Part shown: one piece after another, positions 1 to 11,600 of the stretch
How positions within the stretch are numbered: the first letter of the stretch is position 1
Layout: each line of letters begins with the position of its first letter
From: Entophlyctis helioformis
Lineage: Eukaryota > Chytridiomycota > Chytridiomycetes > Chytridiales > Chytriomycetaceae
Direction: 5' to 3'
DNA: 64,000 bases
NCBI GenBank assembly: GCA_025526915.1
Contig: JAHLKH010000004.1
Coordinates: 62,001-126,000, forward strand
Program-made: the position numbers and the translations under genes
Notes under the pieces: generated by a model
Database searches by the model: none
What the model was told of the DNA's origin: nothing
Seen by the model: only the letters and a program-made list of their open reading frames with translations

Positions 1-1752
1 ACGCCGCCGGCACTGATGTCGGCCACGTTCCAGCCCGACAGTCCATTGTAGTACCTGCAGAAAAGTCCAACGAAAGTCGTCAGTGTCGGGAGTCGGCAGG
101 CTGCATCTCGTGCGCTTACTTGGGGTAGTTCCATGGCATGCCCTGACCACCGTCGCCCGTGTGCTTCCACTTGCCCCACAGGTGCAACGCGTCACGGCCT
201 GTGCATCCCCGCTCATCCATGGTCAGCCAACGCATCGCATGCACCGCAAACACAGTCTGGCCCACGACGCCACACCACTGACCGTCAATGGCCATGCAGC
301 ACGTTGGCCCACACGCCACTTGCTTGACAAAGTTGTTGCGGTCCTTGAATCCCATCACCTCGGTCGGCACAAACAGGTCTTTGGGCGGCATGTCGTTGGT
401 GCCCAGACGTCCGTATCCGCCTGCACCCCACGCATAGAGAGCGCCGGTATCGTCGACTGCGAGCGAGTGGTTGGTGCCACAGGCAATCGACACAATGTTC
501 TTGCCGTCCAGCTTGGTAATGGGCTTGGGGCTCTGCGGCTGGTTGACGAGCTTGTTGGTGCCGGCAATGTACGAGTGGTCGCTGCCATCGCCCAGCTGGC
601 CGTACTGCGGGTTGCCCCAGCTGAACACGGTGCCCTTTTCTGCTCCATGGATACACGGATGCAGGTTGGATTGGGTTGGGTCAGACTGTATGTAAGCACA
701 CGACGACGCGTCGTCCGCAGCTGTCCGACATCTCCAGCAAGCGTTACCTGTCAAGGCCAGCGTAAAATCGAGGCCGCAAGCCACACTGACAAACTTTTGG
801 CCCTTGACGGACATGATCTGCGAAAAGGTCGGGTGGTCGGCACTGGAATTGATGCCCAGCTGCAGACACTTGTTTTCTCCAGCAGCATACACACGGCCCG
901 ACGCTGTTTGTGGTGTGCAGTCGCGGACATGCGTTCAGCACGCCAGATCGACGGGGGGCATTGGAGGGCGTGCACTCGCGCGAGATGCCGGATGGCAGCT
1001 TACCGGCCAGGAGAATCGTGTGGGCCTTGCCCACAGCAGCCTTGACAAAGCGCTCGTCCTTCAGAACGACCTTGAACGGCTCGCTGCGCGATGTCGTTGT
1101 GCCATCGCCAAGCTGGCCGTTCTTGTTGCGACCAACCGTGTACGCCGCACCGTTTTCTGGGCGATCGTACGAGTGGATGAGCAACGGGCGGGCACGCAGG
1201 GCATCAGAGACCGGCGCCGGCACTCACCATCGATGATGACTGCATGGGCAGCCGTGCAGTGCGTAAAGACATCGACAGCCTTGATGTAGTCCCAAGCGCC
1301 GTATCTGTTGGGCTCTGGAAACTCGTGGGAAGGGAAGCTGGCCGCTTGGAGCGTCAGCGCGGGCAAGTGGTGGCGGGCAGCGGTGGTGGCACGAGCGCGC
1401 CATGCCAGGCTAAGCCTGCGGACGCCTGGCGGCTCCGTGCGGCTGCTGCACCTGCTGGTGTCGCACGGCTCGCTGCACACGCACGAGCACACGTCCACGC
1501 ACACGCACGCACTCACTCGATCTGCTTGGCGGCCGTCGACGACTTGCGGCCGACCCAGTCCCACAGGTCGGTGCCGCAGAGCAGCACGGCCCCCGCACGG
1601 GCCTTGGCGGCGGGCTTGGCGGCGGGCTTGGCCTCGGCCTTGGGTTTGTCTGTCGTCGCGGCCGTGGCGGCTGCCCGTGGCGAGGTCGGAGCGGGTGCAG
1701 GAGCAGGAGCAGGAGCAGCGGAAGCCTGCGGGCTTGAACCTCGAGTGGCCAT
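1..1752 (-). CDS. RCC2: RCC2-like (TD-60) RCC1-repeat protein, 3' part missing
   Basis: RCC1-type seven-bladed propeller protein of the RCC2/TD-60 type, which in animals binds Rac1/RalA-type GTPases and chromosomes/centromeres. Exons read as complement(join(<1..54,120..198,283..639,748..903,1004..1156,1228..1337,1517..1752)), all phases closing. An Ala/Pro/Lys-rich tail of about 55 residues precedes the RCC2 opening motif LLCGTDLWDWVGRK. Successive repeat blades follow, with GRNKNGQLGDG, GENKCLQLG, WGNPQYGQLGDG and WGAGGYGRLG. The RCC2-specific order of blades, including LHLWGKWKHTGD near the end, separates it from classical RCC1. The C-terminal blade(s) lie beyond position 1. It is divergently transcribed from UTP15 across a 445-bp intergenic region. 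The assignment to RCC2 rather than another RCC1-repeat protein is by recalled family similarity. Confidence 0.85.
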
Positions 1753-1942
1753 GTCTGTTCACGGACATGCCATGCGGGCCGTGCGGGCATTCAACGAGTC
1801 AGCAGCCAGGCTGGACGGCGTGCACCTGCGTGCATCTGCGTGCATGCCAGCCCGCCCACCTGCTGGCCTGTGACGCTTTGCGTTGATCGGGGCGATCCCA
1901 GATCCAGAACATCGACGCAGGCCACAGCCGGATGGCTGCCGT

Positions 1943-1963
1943 GTCACGTGCAGTCCACGTGAC
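1943..1963. promoter_or_regulatory. Inverted pair of CACGTG E-boxes
   Basis: Two CACGTG cores in inverted orientation, TCACGTG and CACGTGA, with a 5-nt spacer (cagtc), forming a palindrome. The same arrangement with the same spacer length occurs upstream of ATE1 at 49267-49285. CACGTG is the core bound by bHLH/Cbf1-type factors in fungi; binding here is inferred. Confidence 0.6.
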
Positions 1964-1983
1964 GGGACGGGCAGCACAGGCGG

Positions 1984-2042
1984 GCCAATCAGCGGGCGAC
2001 TCTCACGCCACAACCCAGCCAATCAGCGCCTGACTCTCACGG
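1984..2042. promoter_or_regulatory. Tandem CCAAT-box direct repeat
   Basis: The element GCCAATCAGCG followed a few bases on by GACTCTCACG occurs twice, at 1984-2008 and 2018-2042, on the plus strand. CCAAT boxes are bound by the HAP/NF-Y complex in fungi. The tandem copy makes a functional element more likely than chance, but this is inference. Confidence 0.5.
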
Positions 2043-2197
2043 CGCATGCCATTTTCGAGCCTCCAATATTTTTCTTTTTGTGCGCCAACAATTGCTCACG
2101 CCCGTCACGCAGCTGGAAGCGTGGGCCATCAGCGACGCCAGCACGACAACGCAGCAACGACGACGACGACCCGCAGCACGACAGCACAGCACCCACG

Positions 2198-4230
2198 ATG
2201 AACAACAGCTACAAGAAGCTTCCCATCCGCCAGTATCCCAAGGTCTCTGGGCGGGTCTCGGACGACTCGGCCTACTGGTCCAAGCTCAAGGTACGCATGG
2301 TCTCGTGCCTGCGCTGTCTGTGTTGATGCTGCCAGGTCTGACCATTCTTCTTTTTGCCCTGTCTGGCTTGGCTTGGCTGGCTTGGCTGGCTTGGCGGCTG
2401 TTGGTGCCTGTTGGGTCGGATCGGATCGGCGGACATGGACGCACTGCACGATGGCTGGATGGCTGGATGGCGGGCTGGGCGGATGCAGGCGCCGGTCATC
2501 ATCAAAGAGTTTGCATCGGTCACGTCGGTGCAGTACTCGCCCGTCGCCCCACACGACTTTTGCATTGCGTCGTCCACAAGAGTGCAGGTCTACTCGCCCA
2601 TCACCCAGTCGGTCAAGAAGACCATCTCGCGCTTCAAGGATGTGGCCCACACCGCCTCCATCCGGCACGACGGCAAGCTGCTCGTGGCCGGCGATGCCTC
2701 GGGTCTCATCCAGCTCTTTGATCTCAGCTCGCGCGCCATTCTGAGAACCCTTCGCGGCCACACGGGGTGAGCTGCCGCCCTCCGCCTCCCTCTGCAGCCT
2801 GTCGCAGAGGCCAACGCCTGCATGCCTCCCATCTAACGCATGCACTCTCCGTCGTCCCGTCCGTGAATGGCCGATCGCGGATGCAGAGGCGTCCATGTCA
2901 CAAAGTTCTTTCCAGACAAGACGCGCATTCTGTCAGCGTCCGACGACAAGACGGTCATGGTGTGGGATATCCCCTCGGAAACGCCCATCAGGGTGTTCCG
3001 CGAACACACGGACTACGTCCGTGCAGCAGCTATTGCTCCAAACAACGACTCGCTCATTGCAACGGGATCTTACGACCACACGGTCAAGCTCTGGGATGTC
3101 GGCTCAGACACGTCCATGATGACCATGCGCCACGGTGCGCCTGTCGAGGCCGTCCTCTTCTTCCCCGGAGGCGGTCTGCTGGCTTCGGCTGGTGGTAACC
3201 GCGTCAAGATCTGGGACATTCTGGCTGGCGGCAAGCTTGTGCACTCGTTCTCTAACCACCAAAAGACGGTCACGTCGCTTGCCCTCGATGGCACGGGCTC
3301 GTTCCTGCTGACTGGATCGCTTGACCATCACGTCAAGTTTGTCTCGGTGGCCGAGTTCAAGGTCGTCCACTCTCTCAAGTACCCTGCCCCCATTCTCAGC
3401 CTGGCCATCTCGGTAGGTTGGCTCTGTTCTTGCCATTGTCCATAGTATAGCTGTGGGTTCATTTGGCGGTCAGCCGATCCTGCATTGCTGACACCTACGC
3501 GTCGCATTGGTGGCCGGATCGGCTTGGTGTGCATCCAGCCCACAAACTCGCACTTGGCCGTCGGCATGACGTCGGGTCTGCTGTCAGTCAGACAGCGCGC
3601 CGTCAAGACGCAGGAGATTGCCAAGCGCAAGGCCGACACTCCCCGTGGCGGCACATACCAGTACTTTATGCGCGGCTCCAACTACGAGCCCGAGGACGGC
3701 GAGATCCACGTCGAGTTCAAGCGCAGAGCGCGTATCCAGCCCTATGACAAGCTGCTCAAGAGCTTCCAGTACGCCAACGCGCTTGACGCTGTTCTGACCG
3801 GCCCGCCCCGCCCCAACGTCATCATCTCGATGCTCGAGGAGCTCATCCACCGTGATGGCCTGCGCATTGCCCTGAGTGGACGCGACGAGGTCACCCTCCA
3901 GCCGATCCTGTGGTTCCTCGTCAAGTACATTTGCAATCCTCGGTACACGTCTCTCTTGGTCGATGTCAGCAGCACCATTCTGGGTTCGTTGCTGTGCATG
4001 ATGGACTGCCCACAAAGAGCGATCAATCGTATGCTGACATGCTCTCTGCTGTTGGACTGACTCGACTTGCGGCAGATATCTATTCGGCTGTGCTTGGCCA
4101 GTCGCTCGTCATCGAGGGTCTGTTGCAAAATCTCAAGCGCAAGGTCCGGGAAGAAATGCAGGTGCAGAACCAGTTTGGCGAGATCCTTGGCCTTTTGGAC
4201 ACGCTCATGGCCATGTCTGCACGAGACTAA
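2198..4230 (+). CDS. UTP15: UTP15, WD40 subunit of the small-subunit processome
   Basis: U3 snoRNA-associated protein 15, a t-UTP/UtpA component needed for pre-18S rRNA processing and rDNA transcription in the nucleolus. Exons join(2198..2290,2489..2766,2887..3412,3539..4028,4076..4230) give 513 residues, close to human UTP15 (about 518). The N-terminus opens with a short YPKVSGRVSDD segment typical of the family. WD40 blades follow (DKTVMVWDI, DHTVKLWDV, NRVKIWDI), then a C-terminal helical UTP15_C domain from about residue 370 (YDKLLKSFQYANALDAVL). The last intron is only 47 nt. Intron 1 contains a run of ctggctt repeats. The ATG at 2198 is chosen because it starts the conserved N-terminus. 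Confidence 0.93.
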
Positions 4231-4314
4231 AAGAAGAAAATGAATAATGCATCCCCGGAGGCTTTTATTCGAGGTCTGTCCTGCCGCTACGCTGTCCTTG
4301 GTTGCGTCTGCTTG

Positions 4315-5408
4315 TTACAGATCAGACAGCATGCCAGACACCTGCGCGTAGTACTCGGGCTCCAGCTTTGACGCGAGCTCCTGCTTGGTCAACCAGGCGT
4401 GATCCGTGACTTTGCCCGACGGCACCACCTTGCCAGCCAGAATGTGCGCCTTCATGTAAAACACCTGTTGGGAGGGGAAGGGATCGCACCGCAGGCGCTT
4501 GGGTGAGCAACACACTCGCAGACACGTACGCGCACGCGCACCGCCAGCCAGAGTGCACGCCATGGCATCGCAGATGGCTGCCTACCGTCTTGGTCGAGTC
4601 CTTGGCGTGGCCCACGGGAGCCTTGCCGACAAACCACGTGTCCATGGCGTCGCCGCAAGCATCGGCCAGACGAGCAGGAGCAGCCTGTGTGTCGCAAGCA
4701 CAGCGACAGCGACAGCAGGGCCATGCCATGCCATGCCATGCGTTAGTTCGTTGTGAATGCCGGCAGGACGAGAGGCAAACGACGACGAACCTCGTGCAGC
4801 AGCTCATTGCCCAGCACCGAGCCCTGGGGGAAGCGCCACGAGGCACCCGCCGAGGCGGCATCCTTCTGCTTGACGACCAGATACAGCGTGCGCTGCAGCG
4901 CCCGGTCCAGCGACTTGACGTCGCCCTTGGCGTCGGCGGCCGTCAGGCGCGGTGCTTTTTCGAGCTTGGCGAGCTCGTCCTCGAGCGGCTGGGCAACGGT
5001 CGACGCAGCCGCTGATCCCGACCCGCTGACGGCGGCGGCGGCGGCCTTTTGGGCGTCAAGCCACCGCTTCTCGGTGGACGAGCCCTTCTTGAAGTAGAAC
5101 GTGTGGTCGAACGGGCGGGCCTCGCTGCGCTCCATGTCTTCTCGGTAGGCGTAGTAGGCCTGCTGGAACTCGGACAGCTCGGGCAGCACGACGGGACTGC
5201 GCTTGAGCAGAATGCCGACGCTGACGGTCGTGTGTGGTGCAGCGGCGGCTGGGGCGGCTGCTGTGGCGGCGGCGGCGGCGGCAGGGGCGGCCTGCGTGGC
5301 CAGCATGCGGTGTGCTGCTGCCAGCGACGGCGCGGACGACGCCCGTCTGAATGCGGCTGCTGCTGCTGCTGCTCCTGCTGTTCTTGTCAAGGCTCTGTGC
5401 ACGCTCAT
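4315..5408 (-). CDS. MRPL46: Mitochondrial large ribosomal subunit protein mL46 (MRPL46)
   Basis: Nudix-fold protein of the mitochondrial large ribosomal subunit. Exons complement(join(4315..4464,4586..4684,4791..5408)) give 288 residues, similar to human MRPL46 (279). The first about 45 residues are Ala/Arg-rich with no acidic residues, fitting a mitochondrial presequence. The core contains WRFPQGSVLGNELLHE and DTWFVGKAPVGHAK, the latter matching the FIGNAPxG-type segment of the family, and ends with KVTDHAWLTKQEL. Tail-to-tail with UTP15. Its start codon is only 32 bp from the divergently transcribed CDC27 start, so the two genes must share promoter sequence or overlap in their leaders. The donor at the end of exon 1 is the less usual GTTCGT. 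Confidence 0.85.
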
Positions 5409-5440
5409 TGGCGACTAAGCGTTCAACAAGGCAACCGACG

Positions 5441-8400
5441 ATGAATGTTTTTGGTCGCGCACAGCACCACGAGCAGCAGGGCCAGGCAGCCGCATCCGAG
5501 GCAGCCGCATCCGAGGCAGCCGCGCAGGCTGCGACCGTGAGCGTGCTCGAGGCCGCCGTCGCCCGCTCGCTGCTGCAGCTGTGCAGCGCCAACGCCATCT
5601 TCCTCGCCGAGCGGCTGGTGGCCTTTGCGCCGGGCGACACGCGCGCCGAGTACCTGCTCGCCCGCGCACACTATCTCAACGGCGACGCTCGGGCGGCCGT
5701 GCGCACGCTGGCCGGCACGCGGCTGCCCACGGCACACGCAGGCCTGCAGCCGCCAGACACGCAGCTGCCAGACACGCCGGCGGCCCGCGCTTACGCCCTG
5801 CGTGTCCAGGTCGAGACGGCGTACGGACCCGCCATGTACCTGCAGGCGCTGTGCTACTTTGAGCTGGACGACTTTGCCACGGCCGAGAGCCTGCTGCGCC
5901 AGCTGCTGGACATGCGGCCCAGCAAGGCCGCCTGCGACGCAGAGGGATCGGCGTGTCCCCCGCGGCCCGTCACACCCGTCGCGTCTTGGCATGCCGCCGT
6001 CGGCCTGTGCCTCGACTGGTCCAGCGTGTACTGCCTGCTCGGATCTGTGTGCAGGTGCGTGTCTCTGCTCGTGTGCGCTGCAACGTGTCTGCCCACCATG
6101 CGCTGCGTCCACTGACTCGCGGCTCTGGACCCGCATGGCTGCATGCCGCCCAGGCGTGCCTACCGGCTCGATCCAGCCATCCACGCATTCAAACTCGCCG
6201 CAGAGCTTGATCCGTTCAACTGGGTTGCCTACAAGAACCTCTGTGAGATGGGTAAGCGGCCAGGCACCATGCGCGACTTGGTGCTGTCGTGGTGCACAGC
6301 TGTGATGCTCTGTGACTCAATCGGCAACCTATGCCGCCATACCAGGCTCGCACATGAAAGCAAGCGAGTTTTTCGACAAGGGCAGGTTGGCCAAGGCCTG
6401 GGAAGATGCAATCTGTCCACAGTTCCAGCCCGCAGGGTCAGGAAAGAGCGTCGCCGCTCGTTGCCAAGAACTGGTGCGCGCTTCCTCTGCTGACGAGTGA
6501 GTATCCGCATACTCTTACCAATGCTCGCGCTTTTGCATGCAATAGTAATCCTTTGCGCTGCTGCAGATCCAGCGGGCTCCCGGCCAAACTCAAGGATGCA
6601 ACCAGCTACGCTGGTACCCGCCAATCAAAGATTACAGACGCCAAGAGCGAGGCTGCCAGTGCCAACGCTTCAGGCGGTCGCCGTGTCGCATCTCGCACAG
6701 ACTCTGGACTGGCGTCCGTCTCCAAAGCGGGATCCTCAATGCTACGCGTAAGTGTCCTGTTGCGACCGTGACAACAACCAAGCCCATCACACTCACACGG
6801 AGATCCACTCTGGCAGCCGCTTGGATCGGCTGTTCGCAAACGAACGCACGACGGCCAGATTGCAAGCCAGTCGCAGCCTCAACCACAGACCGGCCTCTAT
6901 TGGATCAGAACCAGGAGCATGCCAACGAACAAAGCTCGTCTGCAGTCATTCCACCGGCTCTGTTGGAGAAAGCCGTGTCGCGCATCCACGACGTGTTCTA
7001 CAAGATTGGATCTGCCTATTCCTACATGGCCATGTTCAATTGCAAGCCAGCCCTGACTTGGCTTCGTTATCTTCCGTCGGCACATCGCGAGACCGCCTAT
7101 GTTTATGCGTTGGTGCGTGGCAATGCGTGCATGCTCAACACTACCATGACGCTGACCTTGAAATCGTGCACGGACAGATGGCGCATGCACACTTTGAAAC
7201 ATCAGACTACAAATTGGTCAGTCTGTGCTGGCTGGCATGTCTGCACCTGCCGCCATCATGCACATTTAACACTCTGTTTGCTCTCGCTACCAGGCTGCTC
7301 AATACTACGAGCGTGCCAGACAGATGGAGCCGGGCCGTGTCGAGGGCATGGATTTGTATGCGACGTGTCTGTGGCATCTCAAGAAACCAGTCGAGCTGAG
7401 TAGCCTTGGGATGGAGCTGCAGGATGCCAACCGCCTTGCACCGCAGACCTGGTACGTCTGCTGCCCTGGTCCAGACACGTTGGCCACGCTGACCCATTGC
7501 CTGCTTCCAGGTGTGCCATTGGCAACTACTACTCGTGCGTCTCATTGCAGCTTTACTATGCCGACTGCCCCTTGCTGACCACCGTGCCATGGTTGCAACG
7601 CTGCAAGGCAGGCTCGTTGAGCGCCACAGTGACGCCATTGTTGCGTTCAAGCGTGCCATCCAGCTGGACCCCTATTTCGAGTACGCGCATACGCTCCTTG
7701 GACACGAGTACCTTGCTACAGAGTCCCTGGAGCAGGCACTGAAGTGCTACCGAACAGCCATGAGCATCAATAAGCGCCACTATAATGCGCTGTACGTGTC
7801 TCGATTCTGTGTTCCAACGCATGCCGCGTCGCGAGCCTTGGAAACAGGACTACTGACCAAGGACTGGCGGTTATAGGTTCGGCATCGCGAACGTGTGTTC
7901 CAAGAAGGAAGAGATCCAATCGGCCCTGTATCATATCGGCGAGGCGATCAATATCAATCCACACAACGCGGTTCTCCTCACCTTTGCTGGAGTAGTGCGT
8001 TCGGCATACAGCGGCAGGCTGAACATGGGCACGTCTTTGTGGTGTTTGACTGACTGGAGGGTGATGGGTGACTGGCAGATGTTGAAACGCGACAAGAGCA
8101 GACTGGAGGATGCGTTGCGCTTCTTCGATTCGGCCATCCGGCTTGGTCCAGACAACACAACACCGTCCAAGATGGAAAAGGCGGATGTGCTGTACGAGCT
8201 GGCCAGATACCAGGCAAGTCCGATCCCTCCCTTGAGAGTGTTGCCGTGTGTTTGACTGTTGCCACTGCTGATACATTCTGGCTGTGCGGCTGTTTGTGGC
8301 GTGTCGCAGGAGGCGTTGGATGTGCTCGAGACCATTCCCAAGCCAGTGTCGTTGGTCTACATGAACATGGGCAAGATCTACAAAGCGATGGGGCCATCCA

Positions 8401-8633
8401 AACGCAAGAACGCGCTCGACGCCTTTATCATGGCGCAGGATCTGCGGCCTGATCGCTCATCGTCGGATATCAAGAAAGAGATTGGTAGAGTGGTGGCTTC
8501 GTGGCTGTCGGCAGTAGCAGCAGCAGCAGCCCCAACATGAATCGCTGACAGTGTCTGTGACGTGTCGACAGACAGCGTTTTGCTCAATATGGATGGTATT
8601 GGAGTCAGCGACCCATACCTTTCCGAATCCTGA
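5441..8633 (+). CDS. CDC27: CDC27/APC3, TPR subunit of the anaphase-promoting complex
   Basis: Scaffold TPR subunit of the APC/C ubiquitin ligase, which binds IR-tail activators. Thirteen exons: join(5441..6054,6154..6251,6346..6496,6567..6747,6817..7112,7178..7216,7294..7451,7511..7534,7612..7791,7877..7994,8079..8213,8310..8484,8572..8633). N-terminal TPRs, a low-complexity linker, then the strongly conserved C-terminal TPR array (RVEGMDLYATCLWHLKK, AYTLLGHEY-like AHTLLGHEYLATE, HYNALFGIA). Exon 8 is 24 nt. The intron after 8213 has a GC donor (CAG|GCAAGT). Within exon 5 one base appears to be missing at the TT of 6900-6901; adding it joins a plausible linker to SRIHDVFYKIGSAYSYMA. Without it an alternative acceptor at 6782 (35-nt intron) would be needed. 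Confidence 0.9.
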
Positions 8634-8687
8634 CGGATCCTGCCGGATCCAACGCCGAATGAGAGACAGTGGATTACGCATTTTGTT

Positions 8688-11600
8688 TTACTGCTCAAAG
8701 AGCGTTGTGTGCAGCATGCCCAGTGTCTCGTGCATGAGAGCGCGTTCTTGGTCGGTGAAATCCGTGCTCCTCATCGCCGCGTGGCCTTGGCTGGTGTTGC
8801 CGGCGTGCACAAGGTTCAAGTGCGACTGCACAGCAAGCAGCGCGTCCACGAGGCTGGATGGCGATGCGGCCATGTGGCTGCCGTTCGGGTCTGAATCCGA
8901 TCTGGACATTCGGTGCTGGACAGGCTGGTGGAGAATGTCCTTGAGCATCATCGGTTGCCTAGTTGCGAGCGTCTGCGGCCGATCCGTGCTTGTCCACGGA
9001 ATGCGCACCTGGAAGTGTGTCGGAAGGTGCCAGCTCGCATTGTGAGTACGTTGGCGACAGCATGGCGTGGGTAAGGCGAGCCGCAGCGCGGTTACTTACA
9101 AAGGGTCCCTTGGCGGGGGACTTGGCCAGCCATGCCTTGATGAACGATCGACTTGCTGGCGACATGAGCGGGACGATCGATGGCGACACGGATGCAACGA
9201 AAACTGCCGTCTCGCAGCCAAGGTGGACGGCCGTCCAGCACGTCGCGTTCAGTGCGGCATCCAGGAGCTGCGAAATGGGCTGAATGGTGCGGCATGTTAG
9301 CTGCCAGCGAAAATGTGCATGCTGGTCCATGGATGTGTGGCACTCACATTCAAAGACGCAAGCTTCAGATGCGCAATCTTTTGCACAAACTCCATGACTG
9401 TCGCCGTTGCATGGTGTCCAGTGTGAGCACCACCATCGTCAACGTAGAGAAACCATGTAAAACAGCACTTACTTGGCGGATACGGCACAAGATCGGCCGG
9501 GAGTTCGTGTGTCCAGGACACGTACACTGCCAGGATACTCTCAATCTGAGAGCGGTCAAAGGCTGCAAGATAGCATTGGCAAACACAGCAAGCGACGTGC
9601 ATGTTCTTGCGACCTGGCCAAGCACATGCCATCCAACGCGTGTTGATATGTAAGCCCACGGCTTGCCAAGCAGAGCCAGAGCCAGGCGATCACGCACCAT
9701 GAGTGAGGCGGCCCGTGTTGGGTCGTTGAGCGACCGCGCAAACTCTACGGCACCGCTGGCAGCGGAAAAGTACACCACTACAGGACCTAGCATGTCGCGA
9801 CGTAGGGTTTCCAACGCAGCGCATGTCTTGGCCACCTTGCTGCAGGTCCTTCGATCCATGTCCGTAAAGGCCATCAGCGATGCCAATGGCGTGAGTGCCA
9901 GATGCAGTCTCTGGAACTGCTCGACAGCACGCCCGACATCGTTTTCGGCGTCCAGCTGCTCGCACAGGTGTCTCCACAGCCTGCCCAGCGACACAACCAG
10001 CCTTGTCAGCGTCGTGTCCAAGTCGCTGTCTGTGGCGAGCATGGCGTCCACGTCGGACGGACTCCAACGCGGCATCGTTTCCCAGCGGCGCAGCAGTGCC
10101 ACCAAGCCGGCATTGCTGAGCGTGTCGATTGAGAGCGTTGCAGGAAGTAGGAGGTCCATGTCCCAGGGAGTATGTCCCGCTGGCGCGATTCTTTTCATGA
10201 GCGTCTGCATGCGCGGGACAAGGCTCGATCCCTGTGGCAGACGCGCTAGCATGGCTGGGATGACAGTGGCGGCGTATGGCTCCGTGATTGACTGCGGTGC
10301 TGTGGAAAGAACAGTGTCAGCTGCATCCGAAGGAAAGCGTGCGATGCCGCGAGTCCTTGCTCACCATGGCGCGAAATGTATCCAAACAGGTCGACAACCA
10401 TCAGCCATGTCGTTGGAAGAGCGCTCTGCAGAAGCCACTCCCAAAGCACTTGCTCAATGTCTGGCCAGATGCCTGGATCCATGTCCTGCAGCAAAACGCA
10501 GAGGGACGCCAATATCTCGCTGAACATGGACGCTGATCCGTCCTTGGCTAGAGCAACCAGACGTGGATCGGCTGAATCCAGGATGCGGAACAGGCCGCGG
10601 AGAACGGCAGATCCATAGACCCTGTCTGTGCGATGCTGTGAGCTGGGCGTGAGTGGGTGTGCCAACACGGCCGAGCCTGCTTGCCGGAGTGCCGAGCTGA
10701 GCAAAAGTGCCTTGATTGTGTAAAGGGACGGCGCGTTGAAGCGGTTGGTGATGCAACTTGTTGCGGTGTGCTTGCCGATGTGGGAAGTGGCAGCATGATG
10801 GCATCCAAAACAACCACTTGTGCTGCCGTTGTCGGTGCTGCTGCTGGACCCACAAGACATGCCATGATGGCACTGGCACCCGAAAACAGCACCTTGTCGG
10901 CATCCTTGCTGCCCAGAACGCGATCCTGCGCAACCGACACGCTGTCGATGGCAGTATTGGGTGTCAGATCGAGCTCGACCATGGAGGCGTGCCCTGCGTT
11001 ATACATACCACAGCTCTGTGACCGTATCCATGACCAGCTGCAGTGCCTGCGGCTGTGTGCAGAGCGATGGGAACGGCTTCAGCAGGAGGTTGAGCAGCTG
11101 CCACAGGTAAAACTTGGCAAGCGCGCTGCACGAGGCCGCAGGCGAGTCTTGGAGGATGGATGCACCGTGTCGCAGCTGTTGGAGGATCTGGATGCAGCAC
11201 GACTGCAAGGCCGAGTGTTGGTTGCGCACGGCGTGCACAAACGCGCCGGCTGCCTTCCACCTTGACGATCATGCACCTTGTGAGTGTCGCTTGAGCAGGG
11301 AGACGCAGAGTGCAGCGAGAGCCTTACCCCTGGTCCAGAAGCACAAAGTCCGGCTGTGTGTGTGCAAGCTCGCAGATTGCGAGTGTGTACTTGAGGGTCA
11401 CGGACACGTCCTGGTCTTGCATGGGCCTGCCATCGCCAGCTGCCATTGCTGCCGTGCAGCGAGCGACTAGCAACTGAAAGACGTTTGCTGTCTGGAGGAG
11501 AGTGAGCCTTGTCTCTGCAGTGTGCGATGGGTCTGTGCGCTTACAGCTGGAGGGATGTGCTGCGATCGGCCACCTTGCTGCTGTCCAGCAGTGCCTTGCA

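Larger units (their letters stand above)
1753..2197. promoter_or_regulatory. Divergent promoter region between RCC2 and UTP15
   Basis: A 445-bp non-coding stretch between the two start codons. It holds a perfect inverted pair of CACGTG E-boxes (1943-1963) and a direct repeat carrying CCAAT boxes (1984-2008 and 2018-2042), followed by an AT-rich stretch around 2065-2085. I see no open coding signal in it. It presumably drives both genes. Confidence 0.6.

Noticed and set aside
10942..11008. Open frame across intron 5 of the FIRRM-like gene (reading VELDLTPNTAIDS)
   Set aside because: It cannot be joined to the upstream exon without a frame change, whereas a GTATGT donor with a CTGAC branch point and GACAG acceptor closes the phase.
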